Positions 1-9,248 of a DNA stretch of 64,000 nt are shown here, piece by piece; positions within the stretch are counted from its first letter, which is position 1, and each line of letters begins with the position of its first letter. Source of the DNA: Glacieibacterium arshaanense (GTDB lineage: Bacteria; Pseudomonadota; Alphaproteobacteria; Sphingomonadales; Sphingomonadaceae); the NCBI RefSeq assembly GCF_004681125.1, contig NZ_SIHO01000003.1, positions 214,122 through 278,121 on the forward strand. The letters run 5' to 3'. Under the pieces are notes generated by a model. That model saw nothing but the letters and a program-made list of their open reading frames with translations. It ran no database searches and was not told the DNA's origin. The position numbers and the translations under genes were made by a program.

Positions 1-931
<931 letters not shown>

Positions 932-940
932 GGCCAAAGA

Positions 941-1020
941 ATGCCTCCGGTGGGCAGGGAATGGACCCTGCACCCAATTGACGGGTGCAGGGCTCAGCTC
1001 TGCCGGTCGGAGGCGCTTCT
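941..1020. repeat. Palindromic intergenic element, diverged copy (dnaK-dnaJ gap)
   Basis: The outer arms read GCCTCCGGTGGGCAGGG and CTGCCGGTCGGAGGCGCTTC, and an inner inverted repeat CCCTGCACCC / GGGTGCAGGG surrounds AATTGAC. It matches the family seen at 3808, 8326, 10733, 13223, 21929, 39514 and 40759, with several changes in the arms. It begins ten bases after the dnaK stop and ends just before the dnaJ ribosome-binding region. It may work as a partial terminator or mRNA-stabilising hairpin that lowers dnaJ expression relative to dnaK; that role is inference. Confidence 0.75.
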
Positions 1021-1035
1021 TTCAGGGGCGGCTGT

Positions 1036-2160
1036 ATGAGTATCGATATCGACTATTACGACTTGCTCGAAGCGACGCGCGACGCCGACGGCACTGTGCT
1101 CAAGGCGAACTATCGCCGGCTGGCGATGCAGTTCCATCCCGACAAGAATCCCGGCGATGCGGCCGCTGAAGCGCGCTTCAAGGCGATCAGCGAAGCCTAT
1201 GACGTGCTCAAGGACCCGCAGAAGCGCGCCGCCTATGACCAGTACGGCAAGGCGGCGTTCCAGCAGGGTGGCGGTGGCGGCGGCCAGGGCTTCGAGGGCT
1301 TCTCCGACATTTTCGAGAATATCTTCGGCGAGTTCATGGGCCGTGGTCGTAACCGCGGCCCGCAGCGCGGCGCCGACCTGCGCTACGATCTTGAAATGAC
1401 ATTGGAAGAGGCGTTCGAGGGCAAGGATGCCGCGCTGACCATCGACGTCTCGGTGACCTGCGAGCCGTGCACCGGCAGCGGCGCCAAGCCCGGCACCAGC
1501 GCCAAGCCGTGCGGCACCTGCAACGGCCAGGGCCGCGTCCACATGCGGCAAGGGCTGTTCATGGTCGAACGCGCCTGCCCGACCTGCCGCGGTGCCGGCC
1601 GCATCATCAGCGACCCGTGCGACGACTGCCACGGTGCCGGCCGCGTCGAGCGCGAAAAGTCGCTGTCGGTGAAGATTCCCGCCGGCGTCGACGAAGGCAC
1701 GCGCATCCGGCTGGCCAATGAGGGCGAGGCCGGCGAGCGCGGTGCGCCCCCGGGCGACCTGTATATTTTCGTGCACCTGAAATCACACCGGCTGTTCAAG
1801 CGCGAGGGCACGACGCTGTTCGCGCAGGCGCCGGTGTCGATTACCACAGTGGCATTGGGCGGTGAGATCGAAGTGCCGTGCCTCGACAAGGCCGGCGCGA
1901 CGATCAAGGTCCCCGCCGGCACGCAGACCGGCAAGCAGTTCCGCGTCCGCGGGCGCGGCATGCCGGTGCTCAACGGCCACGGCTTCGGTGATCTGGTCAT
2001 CCAGGTCGATGTCGAAACGCCGGTCAAGCTGACGGCGCGGCAGCGCGAGTTGCTCGAGGAGTTCCAGGCGCTCGAAGGCAAGGAGGGTGGCAAGAACACC
2101 CCCAACTCGACGGGCTTCTTCTCCAAGCTCAAGGATGCCTGGAACGAACTGACCGATTGA
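1036..2160 (+). CDS. dnaJ: Chaperone DnaJ (Hsp40)
   Basis: This is the co-chaperone that binds unfolded protein and stimulates DnaK ATPase. The start at 1036 ([12 protein letters not shown]) follows a GGGGCGG stretch; an upstream in-frame start at 985 would read through the intergenic palindrome and is rejected. The 374-aa protein has the full type-I layout. The J domain has HPD at residues 34-36. A Gly/Phe-rich stretch follows near residues 75-95. Four CxxCxGxG zinc motifs ([32 protein letters not shown]) lie from about residue 142 to 202, and the C-terminal peptide-binding domains complete it. Length and domain order are normal for the family. It is likely part of the heat-shock regulon with dnaK. 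Confidence 0.98.
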   Translation: MSIDIDYYDLLEATRDADGTVLKANYRRLAMQFHPDKNPGDAAAEARFKAISEAYDVLKDPQKRAAYDQYGKAAFQQGGGGGGQGFEGFSDIFENIFGEFMGRGRNRGPQRGADLRYDLEMTLEEAFEGKDAALTIDVSVTCEPCTGSGAKPGTSAKPCGTCNGQGRVHMRQGLFMVERACPTCRGAGRIISDPCDDCHGAGRVEREKSLSVKIPAGVDEGTRIRLANEGEAGERGAPPGDLYIFVHLKSHRLFKREGTTLFAQAPVSITTVALGGEIEVPCLDKAGATIKVPAGTQTGKQFRVRGRGMPVLNGHGFGDLVIQVDVETPVKLTARQRELLEEFQALEGKEGGKNTPNSTGFFSKLKDAWNELTD

Positions 2161-2214
2161 CGCAGCGCGTCGCGGCACTGGCCGCGCGTGGCCTCGCGCA
2201 CTAGGATGGCCGAC

Positions 2215-2586
2215 ATGGCGACCACTGCCCCTTCGCGCCGTCGTTCGACGTTGCGCCGTTTGCTCGCGGCAGCCGCCGTGCTGGCACTGGCGTGGTGGGT
2301 GTGGCAGGCGCGCAAGCCCGTGCAACTTGACCAGCCGCAGGCGCAGGCCCGTGCCGAGCAGATGCTCGGGGCGTATATGGCGCGCAGCGGCGAGCCGCCG
2401 GCGCATTTCGCCGCGATGGCGGGCATCGAATACCCCGAAGGCTGGGAATTCAGCTGGTCCTATACGCCGTGCCCCGAAGTCGCGCGGCTGAGCATCTTCA
2501 TCCGGCGCAGCGGCAGCGGCCATTACGGCGAACTGCCCGATTGCCACCCGACGCGCGGCTTCGGTGCCGCGCCGCAAGCGGTTTGA
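2215..2586 (+). CDS. Small hypothetical protein with N-terminal membrane anchor
   Basis: The function is not recognised. The product is about 123 residues with a basic N-terminus (SRRRSTLRR), a hydrophobic stretch (LLAAAAVLALAWWVW) that looks like a signal anchor or uncleaved signal, and a periplasmic part with two cysteines (CPEV and DCHP) that could form a disulfide. The start at 2215 is preferred because AGGA lies eight bases upstream; ATG 2206 and GTG 2188 are in frame as alternatives. The gene lies 54 bp after dnaJ and 4 bp before the CoA transferase, so it is probably co-transcribed with the latter. No conserved family motif could be identified by eye. Confidence 0.6.
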   Translation: MATTAPSRRRSTLRRLLAAAAVLALAWWVWQARKPVQLDQPQAQARAEQMLGAYMARSGEPPAHFAAMAGIEYPEGWEFSWSYTPCPEVARLSIFIRRSGSGHYGELPDCHPTRGFGAAPQAV

Positions 2587-2590
2587 GGGC

Positions 2591-3805
2591 ATGACCGCAC
2601 CCCGGGCGCTGCCGCTCGCCGGCATCCGCATCATCAGCGCCGAAGCCTATGGCGCCGGGCCGTACGGCACGCTGTTCCTCGCGCAGCTCGGCGCCGACGT
2701 CATCAAGATCGAACCACCGCAGCGCCACGGCAAAGGCGGCGGCGACACCGCACGCGCCGTCGGCCCGCACTGGCTGCGCGACGGCGAGAGCCTGTATTTC
2801 CAGACGTTCAACCTCAACAAGCGCTCGCTGACGCTCGACCTCGCCACCCCCGACGGCCAGGCCGTGCTGCACCGGCTGGTGCTGAAAAGCGACGCGGTGG
2901 CGAACAATCTGCGCGGCGACATCCCCGCTAAACTCGGGCTGACCTATGACGCGCTCGCCGGCGTCAATCCGGCGATAGTCTGCGCGCATATCTCGGCATA
3001 CGGCCGCGATAACGCCCGTGCCGCGTGGCCGGGCTATGACTATCTGATGCAGGCCGAAGCCGGCTTTTGCGCGCTGACCGGCGAACCCGACGGCCCGCCG
3101 GTGCGCTTCGGGCTATCGATGGTCGACTATATGACCGGCACGATGATGGCGGTCGGCCTGCTCGCGGCGCTGCTCGATGCGCAGCGGACGGGCAAGGGCA
3201 GCGATGTCGATGTCGACCTGTTCTCGGCCGCCGTCCACCAGACCAGCTACCCGGCGCTGTGGTACATGAACGAAGCCGACGTCACCCCGCGCGCGCCGCG
3301 CGGCGCCCACCCGACCGCAACGCCAAGCCAGATGTTCCGCACCGCCGATGGCTGGATGTTCGTCATGGCGCAACTGCCGAAGTTCTGGGAAATCCTGGTG
3401 CAGCGCATCGGCCACCCCGAACTCGCGCACGATTCGCGTTTCCTGACACCCGCCGACCGTCGCGCTAACCGCGAAACGCTGACGCAGCTGCTCGACACGC
3501 TGTTCGAAACGCAGCCTACGGCGCATTGGTGCGCGCGCCTCGAAGGCCATGTGCCCGTCGCACCGGTCAATGAACTGCCGCAGGCGCTCGACAACCCCTG
3601 GCTCGACACCATCGCCATGAAGCAGACCGTCGCACACCCCGACCGCGCCGACCTGCAAGTCCTCGCCAGCCCGATCAGGATCGACGGTGATCGGCTGCCG
3701 GGACGCGCCGCGCCATTGCTCGGCGCCGACAGCGACGCCATCCTCGGCGAGCTGGGCTATGATGCCGACGAGATTGCGCGGTTGCGCGCCGACGGCACAG
3801 TTTAG
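2591..3805 (+). CDS. CaiB/BaiF-type (family III) CoA transferase
   Basis: Family III CoA transferases move CoA between carboxylic acids through an aspartyl-CoA thioester. The 404-aa protein begins LPLAGIRIISAEAYGAGP and continues QLGADVIKIEPP, the characteristic N-terminal fold. It has a FNLNKRSLTLDL segment and a likely catalytic Asp179 in LSMVDYMTG. The start at 2591 has GAGGGC just upstream; an in-frame start at 2564 would overlap the previous gene. Possible substrates include formyl-CoA, carnitinyl-CoA, mesaconyl-CoA and alpha-methylacyl-CoA; the sequence alone does not choose. Racemases of the AMACR type are a related alternative. The gene ends in a perfect palindrome that separates it from the convergent META gene. 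Confidence 0.9.
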   Translation: MTAPRALPLAGIRIISAEAYGAGPYGTLFLAQLGADVIKIEPPQRHGKGGGDTARAVGPHWLRDGESLYFQTFNLNKRSLTLDLATPDGQAVLHRLVLKSDAVANNLRGDIPAKLGLTYDALAGVNPAIVCAHISAYGRDNARAAWPGYDYLMQAEAGFCALTGEPDGPPVRFGLSMVDYMTGTMMAVGLLAALLDAQRTGKGSDVDVDLFSAAVHQTSYPALWYMNEADVTPRAPRGAHPTATPSQMFRTADGWMFVMAQLPKFWEILVQRIGHPELAHDSRFLTPADRRANRETLTQLLDTLFETQPTAHWCARLEGHVPVAPVNELPQALDNPWLDTIAMKQTVAHPDRADLQVLASPIRIDGDRLPGRAAPLLGADSDAILGELGYDADEIARLRADGTV

Positions 3806-3807
3806 GA

Positions 3808-3853
3808 AGGGCCTCCGGCGGGCAGGCCTGAGGCCTGCCCGCCGGAGGCTCTT
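3808..3853. terminator. Perfect palindromic element, likely bidirectional terminator
   Basis: This is a short member of the repeat family. The arm AGGGCCTCCGGCGGGCAGGCC is followed by TGA and its complement, ending in GGCTCTTC. It begins three bases after the CoA-transferase stop and ends four bases before the stop of the convergent META gene. A stem of about 20 GC-rich base pairs in that position would fold in transcripts from either side. A long T-tract is missing, so intrinsic termination is likely but not shown. Confidence 0.75.
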
Positions 3854-3857
3854 CAAA

Positions 3858-4316
3858 TCATGATGCCGCGCGGCGCAGCTTAACCCATTTGCCGTCGGCG
3901 GTCGAAATCTTGGCGGTACCGTCGGCATCCCAACTTAGCTTCGACGCGGCGTTGAGCACAGCGTGGAACTTCGATTCGAACGCCGAACTGTCGGGCTCGC
4001 ACGCCATCATCGTGCTCGCCAGCGGGCCGATTTTGATGGTGCTGCCCTTCTGTGACCAGCCGCCGCTAAAGCGGTTGCAGCCGCCGTTGCCGAAGACCTT
4101 GCTGGTGCCATGATCGCCGGGTTCGAAGGTGATTTCGGCGGTGACATTGGCAGGCACAGTGCTGCCGTCATCGAAGCTGACGACCTTCCACGGTCCGCCT
4201 TCGAGCGAATGGTGGACGGCGGGTGCAGCGGCGGCGGTCTTGTGGTCGGTTGCGCAGCCCGAAAGCGAGGTCAGCGCGATGCCGGCAATAAGCAGCAGCT
4301 TCAAATTGGTCTTCAT
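3858..4316 (-). CDS. META-domain (HslJ-like) lipoprotein
   Basis: The 152-aa product has a lipoprotein signal: a basic start, a hydrophobic core and lipobox LSGC with Cys21. One META domain follows. The diagnostic pieces are GNGGCNRFSGGW and STMMACEP, which form the paired strands typical of HslJ/META proteins. In Escherichia coli HslJ is a heat-inducible outer-membrane protein linked to novobiocin resistance; whether this protein has that role is unknown. It lies 38 bp after rsmB on the same strand and may be read from the rsmB transcript. Confidence 0.85.
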   Translation of the reverse strand: MKTNLKLLLIAGIALTSLSGCATDHKTAAAAPAVHHSLEGGPWKVVSFDDGSTVPANVTAEITFEPGDHGTSKVFGNGGCNRFSGGWSQKGSTIKIGPLASTMMACEPDSSAFESKFHAVLNAASKLSWDADGTAKISTADGKWVKLRRAAS

Positions 4317-4354
4317 CTAAGGTCTCCCAACCTTGGCAATGGAACGCGCTGAAT

Positions 4355-5650
4355 CTAGGCCGCTTTGACCAGCCGCGCCACGAAAAACCCGTCGATGCCG
4401 CCGGCGTCTTCAAGGTCGCCGGGCAGCGTGCGCAGCCAGCCGCCGGGGTTTGGCGTCAGCCCGGCGGGCAGTTCGGCGGCGGTGATCGTATCGATGGTCA
4501 TGTCGCTGCGCCGCGCCAGCAGCGCCGCGAGCTGTTTTTCGCCCTCTTCTGGTTCGAGGCTGCAGGTGCTGAACACCAGCGAGCCGCCCGGCGCCAGCCA
4601 GTCGCAGGCGCGGTCGAGCAACTGCGCCTGGATGGCGAGCAGCGGCTTCAAATCGCGGCTGCCCTTAAGGTGCAGCACATCGGGATGGCGGCGGAATACG
4701 CCCGACGCCGAACACGGCGCGTCGAGCAGGATGGCGCCGAACGGGTGTTCAGGGCGCCACGCCAGCGCATCTGCGCCGACGATTTCGGCGGTCAGCCCCA
4801 TGCGTTCGAGGTTCTCGCTGACGCGTTCAAGCCGTGAATCCGACGTGTCGAGCGCCATGACCTTTGCGCCGCTCGCCGCCAGTTGCAGCGTCTTGCCGCC
4901 CGGTGCGGCGCAGAGGTCGAGCACCCGGTCACCGGCGCTGTAGCGCAACAGCCGCGCCGGTAGGCTGGCGCCGAGGTCCTGCACCCACCAGGCGCCTTCC
5001 TCGAATCCCGGCAGCTCGGCGAGCGCGCCCTTGCGCACCAGCCGGACATGACCGGGCGCGAGGCTTTTGCCGCCGAGCGTTTCGGCCCAGTGCGCGGTCT
5101 GCGCAGCGTCTTTCAGTGTCAGATCGGTCGCCGGCTCGGTGCCGAGTGCGCGCGCGGCGGCGGCGACCACTGTGTCGCCCCAGGCCTTTTGCCAGCGCAG
5201 GCCGTAGCCCGCGGGCAGGGTCGGTGCGTCGGGCAGCCGCGCATCCTCGCGCAGCAGCCGCGACAGCACCGCGTGTGTCAACCGGCGCGGCCCGCCTTCG
5301 GTGAGTTCGAGCGTCGTCGCCACCACCGCATGCGGCGGCGTGCCGAGCAGCAGATGCCCGGCCAGCCCGATGCGCAGCGCCATCCTTGCGCGCGCATCGT
5401 CGGGAAGCGCGCGCTCGGTCGCCGAATCGATCAGCACGTCGAGATCAACGAGCCAGCGCAGCACGCCCGACGCAAGGTTGCGTGCCAGCGCCCGGTCGTC
5501 GGGCCGGTCGATGCCGTTGAGCGCGCCCGCCAGCGCGACGTCGAGCGGGCGGCCTTGTTGCAAGACGCTGGTCAGCAACCGCAGGGCGCCGCGCCGCGCG
5601 GCAAGGCCGGGCACTTCGGCGTTCCAGTCGCGTTTGGGTGCGCGGCTCAT
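4355..5650 (-). CDS. rsmB: 16S rRNA (cytosine-C5)-methyltransferase RsmB/Fmu family
   Basis: RsmB makes m5C967 in 16S rRNA using S-adenosylmethionine. The 431-aa protein has an N-terminal NusB-like helical RNA-binding domain (about residues 15-140) and a C-terminal Rossmann methyltransferase. Motif I is LDLCAAPGGKTLQL, motif IV is DAPCSASG with Cys313, and motif VI is FSTCSLEPEEGE with Cys363, the expected nucleophile. The start at 5650 (MSRAPKRDWN) is chosen because upstream in-frame codons give a non-conserved extension into the divergent promoter region. It is transcribed away from the serine hydrolase and possibly together with the META gene. Confidence 0.93.
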   Translation of the reverse strand: MSRAPKRDWNAEVPGLAARRGALRLLTSVLQQGRPLDVALAGALNGIDRPDDRALARNLASGVLRWLVDLDVLIDSATERALPDDARARMALRIGLAGHLLLGTPPHAVVATTLELTEGGPRRLTHAVLSRLLREDARLPDAPTLPAGYGLRWQKAWGDTVVAAAARALGTEPATDLTLKDAAQTAHWAETLGGKSLAPGHVRLVRKGALAELPGFEEGAWWVQDLGASLPARLLRYSAGDRVLDLCAAPGGKTLQLAASGAKVMALDTSDSRLERVSENLERMGLTAEIVGADALAWRPEHPFGAILLDAPCSASGVFRRHPDVLHLKGSRDLKPLLAIQAQLLDRACDWLAPGGSLVFSTCSLEPEEGEKQLAALLARRSDMTIDTITAAELPAGLTPNPGGWLRTLPGDLEDAGGIDGFFVARLVKAA

Positions 5651-5821
5651 GCGGTGGCCGCGTGGGTCAGGAAATGGGGTGTCAGTGTCATGGCTGCCAG
5701 CCTTTGGCACAAAGCGGCGGCGTTGCAACCCCTGTGCCGGCGGCGCTGCGGCGGATATTCATGCTTGCCGCCCGCGCCAAACGCGCGAACAATACCGCAA
5801 GGTGGCGGACAGGGGGCGCAG

Positions 5822-7318
5822 ATGTTCAAACGACTCAAGGTGGTTGCGCTGTTGTGTGCGTGGGTTGGGCTCGCGCCGCCGGTGCTTGCCGCGCCCGATG
5901 CCGCCACACTCAAAAGCGTCGATACGATGATCGAGCAATGGCGGCTCGATTCGCATGTGCCAGGGCTGGTCTATGGCATTGTCGTCGATGGCAAGCTTGT
6001 CGCGGTCAAGGGCCTGGGCGTGCAGGACGTGGTGGCGGCCCGCCCTGTCACCGCCGACAGCCGCTTCCGCATCGCCTCGATGAGCAAGGCGTTTACCGCG
6101 CTCGCCATCCTCAAACTACGCGATGCCGGCAAGCTGTCGCTCGATGCGCCCGCCGAAGCATATGTGCCCGAAATGCGCGGCTGGACCTATCCGACAGCCG
6201 ACAGCCGCAAGATCCGCGTCCGCGACCTGCTCAACCACGTCGCCGGCTTCGTCACCGACGACCCGTGGGGCGACCGTCACCAGCCGATGTCGGAGGCTGA
6301 GTTCACCGCGATGCTCAAGGCCGGCGTGCCGTTCGCGCGCGACCCCGGCATCGCGATGGAGTATTCGAACTTTGGCTTTGCGACGCTCGGGCGCATCGTC
6401 AGCAACGTCTCGGGCCAGCGCTATCAGGATTATATCCGTGAGCAATTCATGCTGCCGCTCGGCATGACGTCGACGGGCTATGACATCGCCAAGTCACCCG
6501 AAGCGCTGCGTGCCATCGGCTACCGCTGGCAGGACAATGGCTGGCTGCGCGAGCCCGATATGGCCGACGGCGTGTTCGGCGCGATGGGCGGCGTCGAAAC
6601 CAGCGCAAACGACTATGCGCGCTGGGTGGCGTTCCTGTTGTCGGGTTGGCCGCCGCGCGATTCCGCCGATACCGGCCCGGTCAAGCGCGCCACGCTGCGT
6701 GAAATCGTCGAGGGCTCGAACTTCCCGCGCGGGGCCATGCGCACGGCGTCGGCCGGTGCGCCGTGCCGGCAGGCGATGACCTATGCGATGGGCTGGTATG
6801 TCGTCGAAGACTGCGACATCGGCCGCTACCTGACGCACGGCGGCGGCTACCCCGGCTATGGCTCGCGCGTCATGCTGCTGCCCGACCGCGGCGTCGGCAT
6901 CTTCGTGCTGACCAACCGCACCTATTCGGGGCCGTCGGTGCCAACGCTCAAGGCGGCGTTGGCGCTGGTTGCAAGTGGTGACTTCCCCGAACGCGCCGTG
7001 CCGGTCAGCACCGCTGTCGCAAAAGGCTATGACATCGCGCGCAGCATCTGGGCGGCGGGTTCGGTTAGCGACGCCAAGCCCGGGCTGGCGATGAACTTCC
7101 TGATGGACAGCGATGAAGCCCATTGGGCCAGCGACTTGGCGCGCATGATAGCGCAAGTTGGTGCGTGCCCGGCGACCGAAGCCCCTAGTCCACGCAGCGC
7201 GATGGCAGCGAACTTCACCTGGACGTGCGAACATGGCCGCATTGCTGGCAGCCTTCTGTTGGCGCCGACTCCCGAGGTGGCGTTGCAGGATCTAGAGTTC
7301 GAGGTGCTGACGCCTTGA
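5822..7318 (+). CDS. Periplasmic serine hydrolase, class C beta-lactamase family
   Basis: The 498-aa protein has a cleavable signal peptide ending near VLAAP at about residue 25. It then has the serine beta-lactamase/DD-peptidase fold with S86-M-S-K89 (SxxK), Y181-S-N183 (YxN) and a late THGGGYPGY segment matching the K/HxG triad. Such proteins include esterases, D-aminopeptidases and AmpC-like enzymes; the natural substrate cannot be read from sequence. The start at 5822 is chosen because signal-peptide features begin there, although the frame stays open far upstream. It is divergent from rsmB with a 171-bp gap, and it ends six bases before the convergent htpX. Confidence 0.88.
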   Translation: MFKRLKVVALLCAWVGLAPPVLAAPDAATLKSVDTMIEQWRLDSHVPGLVYGIVVDGKLVAVKGLGVQDVVAARPVTADSRFRIASMSKAFTALAILKLRDAGKLSLDAPAEAYVPEMRGWTYPTADSRKIRVRDLLNHVAGFVTDDPWGDRHQPMSEAEFTAMLKAGVPFARDPGIAMEYSNFGFATLGRIVSNVSGQRYQDYIREQFMLPLGMTSTGYDIAKSPEALRAIGYRWQDNGWLREPDMADGVFGAMGGVETSANDYARWVAFLLSGWPPRDSADTGPVKRATLREIVEGSNFPRGAMRTASAGAPCRQAMTYAMGWYVVEDCDIGRYLTHGGGYPGYGSRVMLLPDRGVGIFVLTNRTYSGPSVPTLKAALALVASGDFPERAVPVSTAVAKGYDIARSIWAAGSVSDAKPGLAMNFLMDSDEAHWASDLARMIAQVGACPATEAPSPRSAMAANFTWTCEHGRIAGSLLLAPTPEVALQDLEFEVLTP

Positions 7319-7323
7319 GGCGC

Positions 7324-8238
7324 TCAGCCCCACGGGTTGCGTGACGGCGCGTGCGGATCGAGAGCCGAGCGGCGTTCGGTGGTGGGGGCAGGGAGCACGC
7401 CCATTTCCGCCGCTATCGCCTCGAGTGCGGCGATGCGGTTGCCGGTGTCGGGGTGCGTCGAAAACAGATTGTCCATTCGGCTGCCGAGATGCGGCGGCAC
7501 GATGTACAGCGACGCCATCGCGGGGTCGCGCGCCGCGACCGGGTTGATGTGACGCGCGGTGCCGTTCGCCAGCTTGGCGAGCGCGCTGGCGAGCGCCAGC
7601 GGCTGCCCCGACAGATCGGCAGCAGCGCGGTCGGCGGCATATTCGCGGGTGCGTGAGATCGCCATCTGGACGATTGCCGCCGCCATCGGCGCCAGAATGA
7701 CCATCGCCAACATCGCCAGCGGGTTGGGGCGATCCGAGCCGCGCCCGCCGAATAGCATGCCGAAGTTGGCGAACATCGAAATGGCACCGGCCACCGTCGC
7801 GGTGACAGTCATGATCAGCGTGTCGCGGTTCTTCACATGGCCGAGCTCGTGCGCCATGACCGCTGCGATTTCGTCGCGGTTGAGGATGGCGAGCATGCCG
7901 GTGGTCGCGGCGACTGCGGCGTTTTCGGGGTTGCGGCCGGTGGCGAAGGCGTTGGGCGCATCCTGCTGGACAATATAGACTTTGGGCATCGGCAGGCCGG
8001 CACGCTCGCTCAGGTCCTTGACGATGCCATAGTATTCGGGCGCGCTATCGGCATCGACTTCGTGCGCATCGTGCATGCGCAGCACCATCTTGTCCGAATT
8101 CCAATAGGCATAGAAGTTCATGCCGCCGGCGATGACCAGCGCGATCAGCGCCCCGGCTTTGCCGGCGAACATCGCGCCCAGCGCCATGAACAGCGCGGTC
8201 AGCGCGGCGAGCAGCATGAAGGTCTTGGTCATATTCAT
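7324..8238 (-). CDS. htpX: Membrane zinc protease HtpX
   Basis: HtpX is an inner-membrane M48-family metalloprotease that degrades misfolded membrane proteins with FtsH. The 304-aa protein starts with two transmembrane segments (about residues 7-23 and 30-46). It has the zinc-binding helix HELGH at 130-134, a second membrane region around [14 protein letters not shown], and a TREYAADR segment that supplies the third zinc ligand. The length is normal. The C-terminal tail is proline-rich. It lies downstream of pgl on the same strand, with half of a palindromic element between them. Heat- or envelope-stress induction is known for the family but no promoter was assigned here. Confidence 0.95.
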   Translation of the reverse strand: MNMTKTFMLLAALTALFMALGAMFAGKAGALIALVIAGGMNFYAYWNSDKMVLRMHDAHEVDADSAPEYYGIVKDLSERAGLPMPKVYIVQQDAPNAFATGRNPENAAVAATTGMLAILNRDEIAAVMAHELGHVKNRDTLIMTVTATVAGAISMFANFGMLFGGRGSDRPNPLAMLAMVILAPMAAAIVQMAISRTREYAADRAAADLSGQPLALASALAKLANGTARHINPVAARDPAMASLYIVPPHLGSRMDNLFSTHPDTGNRIAALEAIAAEMGVLPAPTTERRSALDPHAPSRNPWG

Positions 8239-8325
8239 GGTGCGCTAGGTTGCCACAGCGCGCCGCGATTTCAAGAGTCCAGACCTGCGACAGGTTGAAG
8301 CGCAGACCCCAGACACCCTAAATCC

Positions 8326-8363
8326 GGGTGCAGGGACAAGTCCCTGCCCGCCGGAGGCCCTTC
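8326..8363. repeat. Half copy of the palindromic element (pgl-htpX gap)
   Basis: Only the right half of the longer element type is present: GGGTGCAGGG ACAAG TCCCTGCCCG followed by CCGGAGGCCCTTC. It overlaps the last base of pgl. The matching left arm GGCCTCCGGCGGGCAGG is not visible in the preceding 60 bases, so this copy looks decayed or truncated. The inner GCAGGGAC / GTCCCTGC can still form a short hairpin. Confidence 0.65.
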
Positions 8364-9070
8364 TATTCAGCACTCCAGTGAATATCGATCGCCTGTTCCG
8401 AATCCGCCAGCACGCGGCCCACCGGCAACGTCGACTTGGCACCGTCCTTGATCGCCATTTCGAACATCGTGCGCTTGTCCTGGCCCGATAGCGCGAACGT
8501 CAGCGTGCGTGCCGACAGAATTGCCGCGCGGGTCAGCGTGATGCGCGCGACGGGGGCTTCGGCCGGCAGCGGGTCGGGCATGACACCGATGACGCGGCAT
8601 TTGTCGGGCGCGTTGATAGCGGCATCGAGGTCGGGGCCAGCGAAGATCGATGCCGTGTGGCCATCGGCGCCGACGCCGAGCCAGACGAGATCGAGCGGCC
8701 AGCGCAGTGCCTCTAGGCGCACATCGGCGTCGTGGCCGGCCTTTTTGTAATCCTTGGCGGCATCGGTCGCGAGCGGGATGACGCGCGCGCCGAGCGGCAG
8801 GAAGGTGCGCGCGATGGTGCCGACGTTGCTCAGCGGGCTGGTCGGCGCGACGAGGCGGTCATCGGTGGGGATGATGGTAACGCGCTTCCAGTTGAGCTTG
8901 GCCGCCGCAAGCCGTTCGAACACCGGGCCCGGCGTCTTGCCGCCGGGGAAGGCGACGATGGCTTCGCCGCGGGCATCGAGCGCGCTGTCGATGATGAACT
9001 CGACATCGGACGCGACCGCATCGGCCATTTCGTCGGCATCGTCATAGTCCCACCATTCGGCTTCGATCAT
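8363..9070 (-). CDS. pgl: 6-phosphogluconolactonase
   Basis: Pgl hydrolyses 6-phospho-D-glucono-1,5-lactone to 6-phosphogluconate, the second step of the pentose phosphate and Entner-Doudoroff routes. The 235-aa protein shows the NagB/Pgl fold: IVAFPGGKTPGPVFERLA near the N-terminus, then TIIPTDDRLV, and DLVWLGVGADGHTASIF near the active site. Length matches DevB-type enzymes. It usually sits with zwf and edd, but here it stands between htpX and a divergent monooxygenase. It is transcribed from a 178-bp divergent region. Confidence 0.93.
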   Translation of the reverse strand: MIEAEWWDYDDADEMADAVASDVEFIIDSALDARGEAIVAFPGGKTPGPVFERLAAAKLNWKRVTIIPTDDRLVAPTSPLSNVGTIARTFLPLGARVIPLATDAAKDYKKAGHDADVRLEALRWPLDLVWLGVGADGHTASIFAGPDLDAAINAPDKCRVIGVMPDPLPAEAPVARITLTRAAILSARTLTFALSGQDKRTMFEMAIKDGAKSTLPVGRVLADSEQAIDIHWSAE

Positions 9071-9248
9071 CTTGAACTCCGTACGTCACATTGGCGGCTG
9101 CGCTTGCGGTGCCGCGCCCGGCTTGTCAACGTTATACATCGGCGGGGTGCGGCGGCATTTCCACGGCCAAACTAGCGCAGTGCGCCGATTCCCGATATGC
9201 CCGAATAATTGAATGCCGCTCAAATTGAAGGCGGACGGGGAAACGAAG

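Noticed and set aside
5048-5821. Upstream open frame that would extend the serine hydrolase by about 258 residues
   Set aside because: It is antisense to rsmB, rich in Arg/Gly and without any domain. A normal signal peptide starts at 5822.
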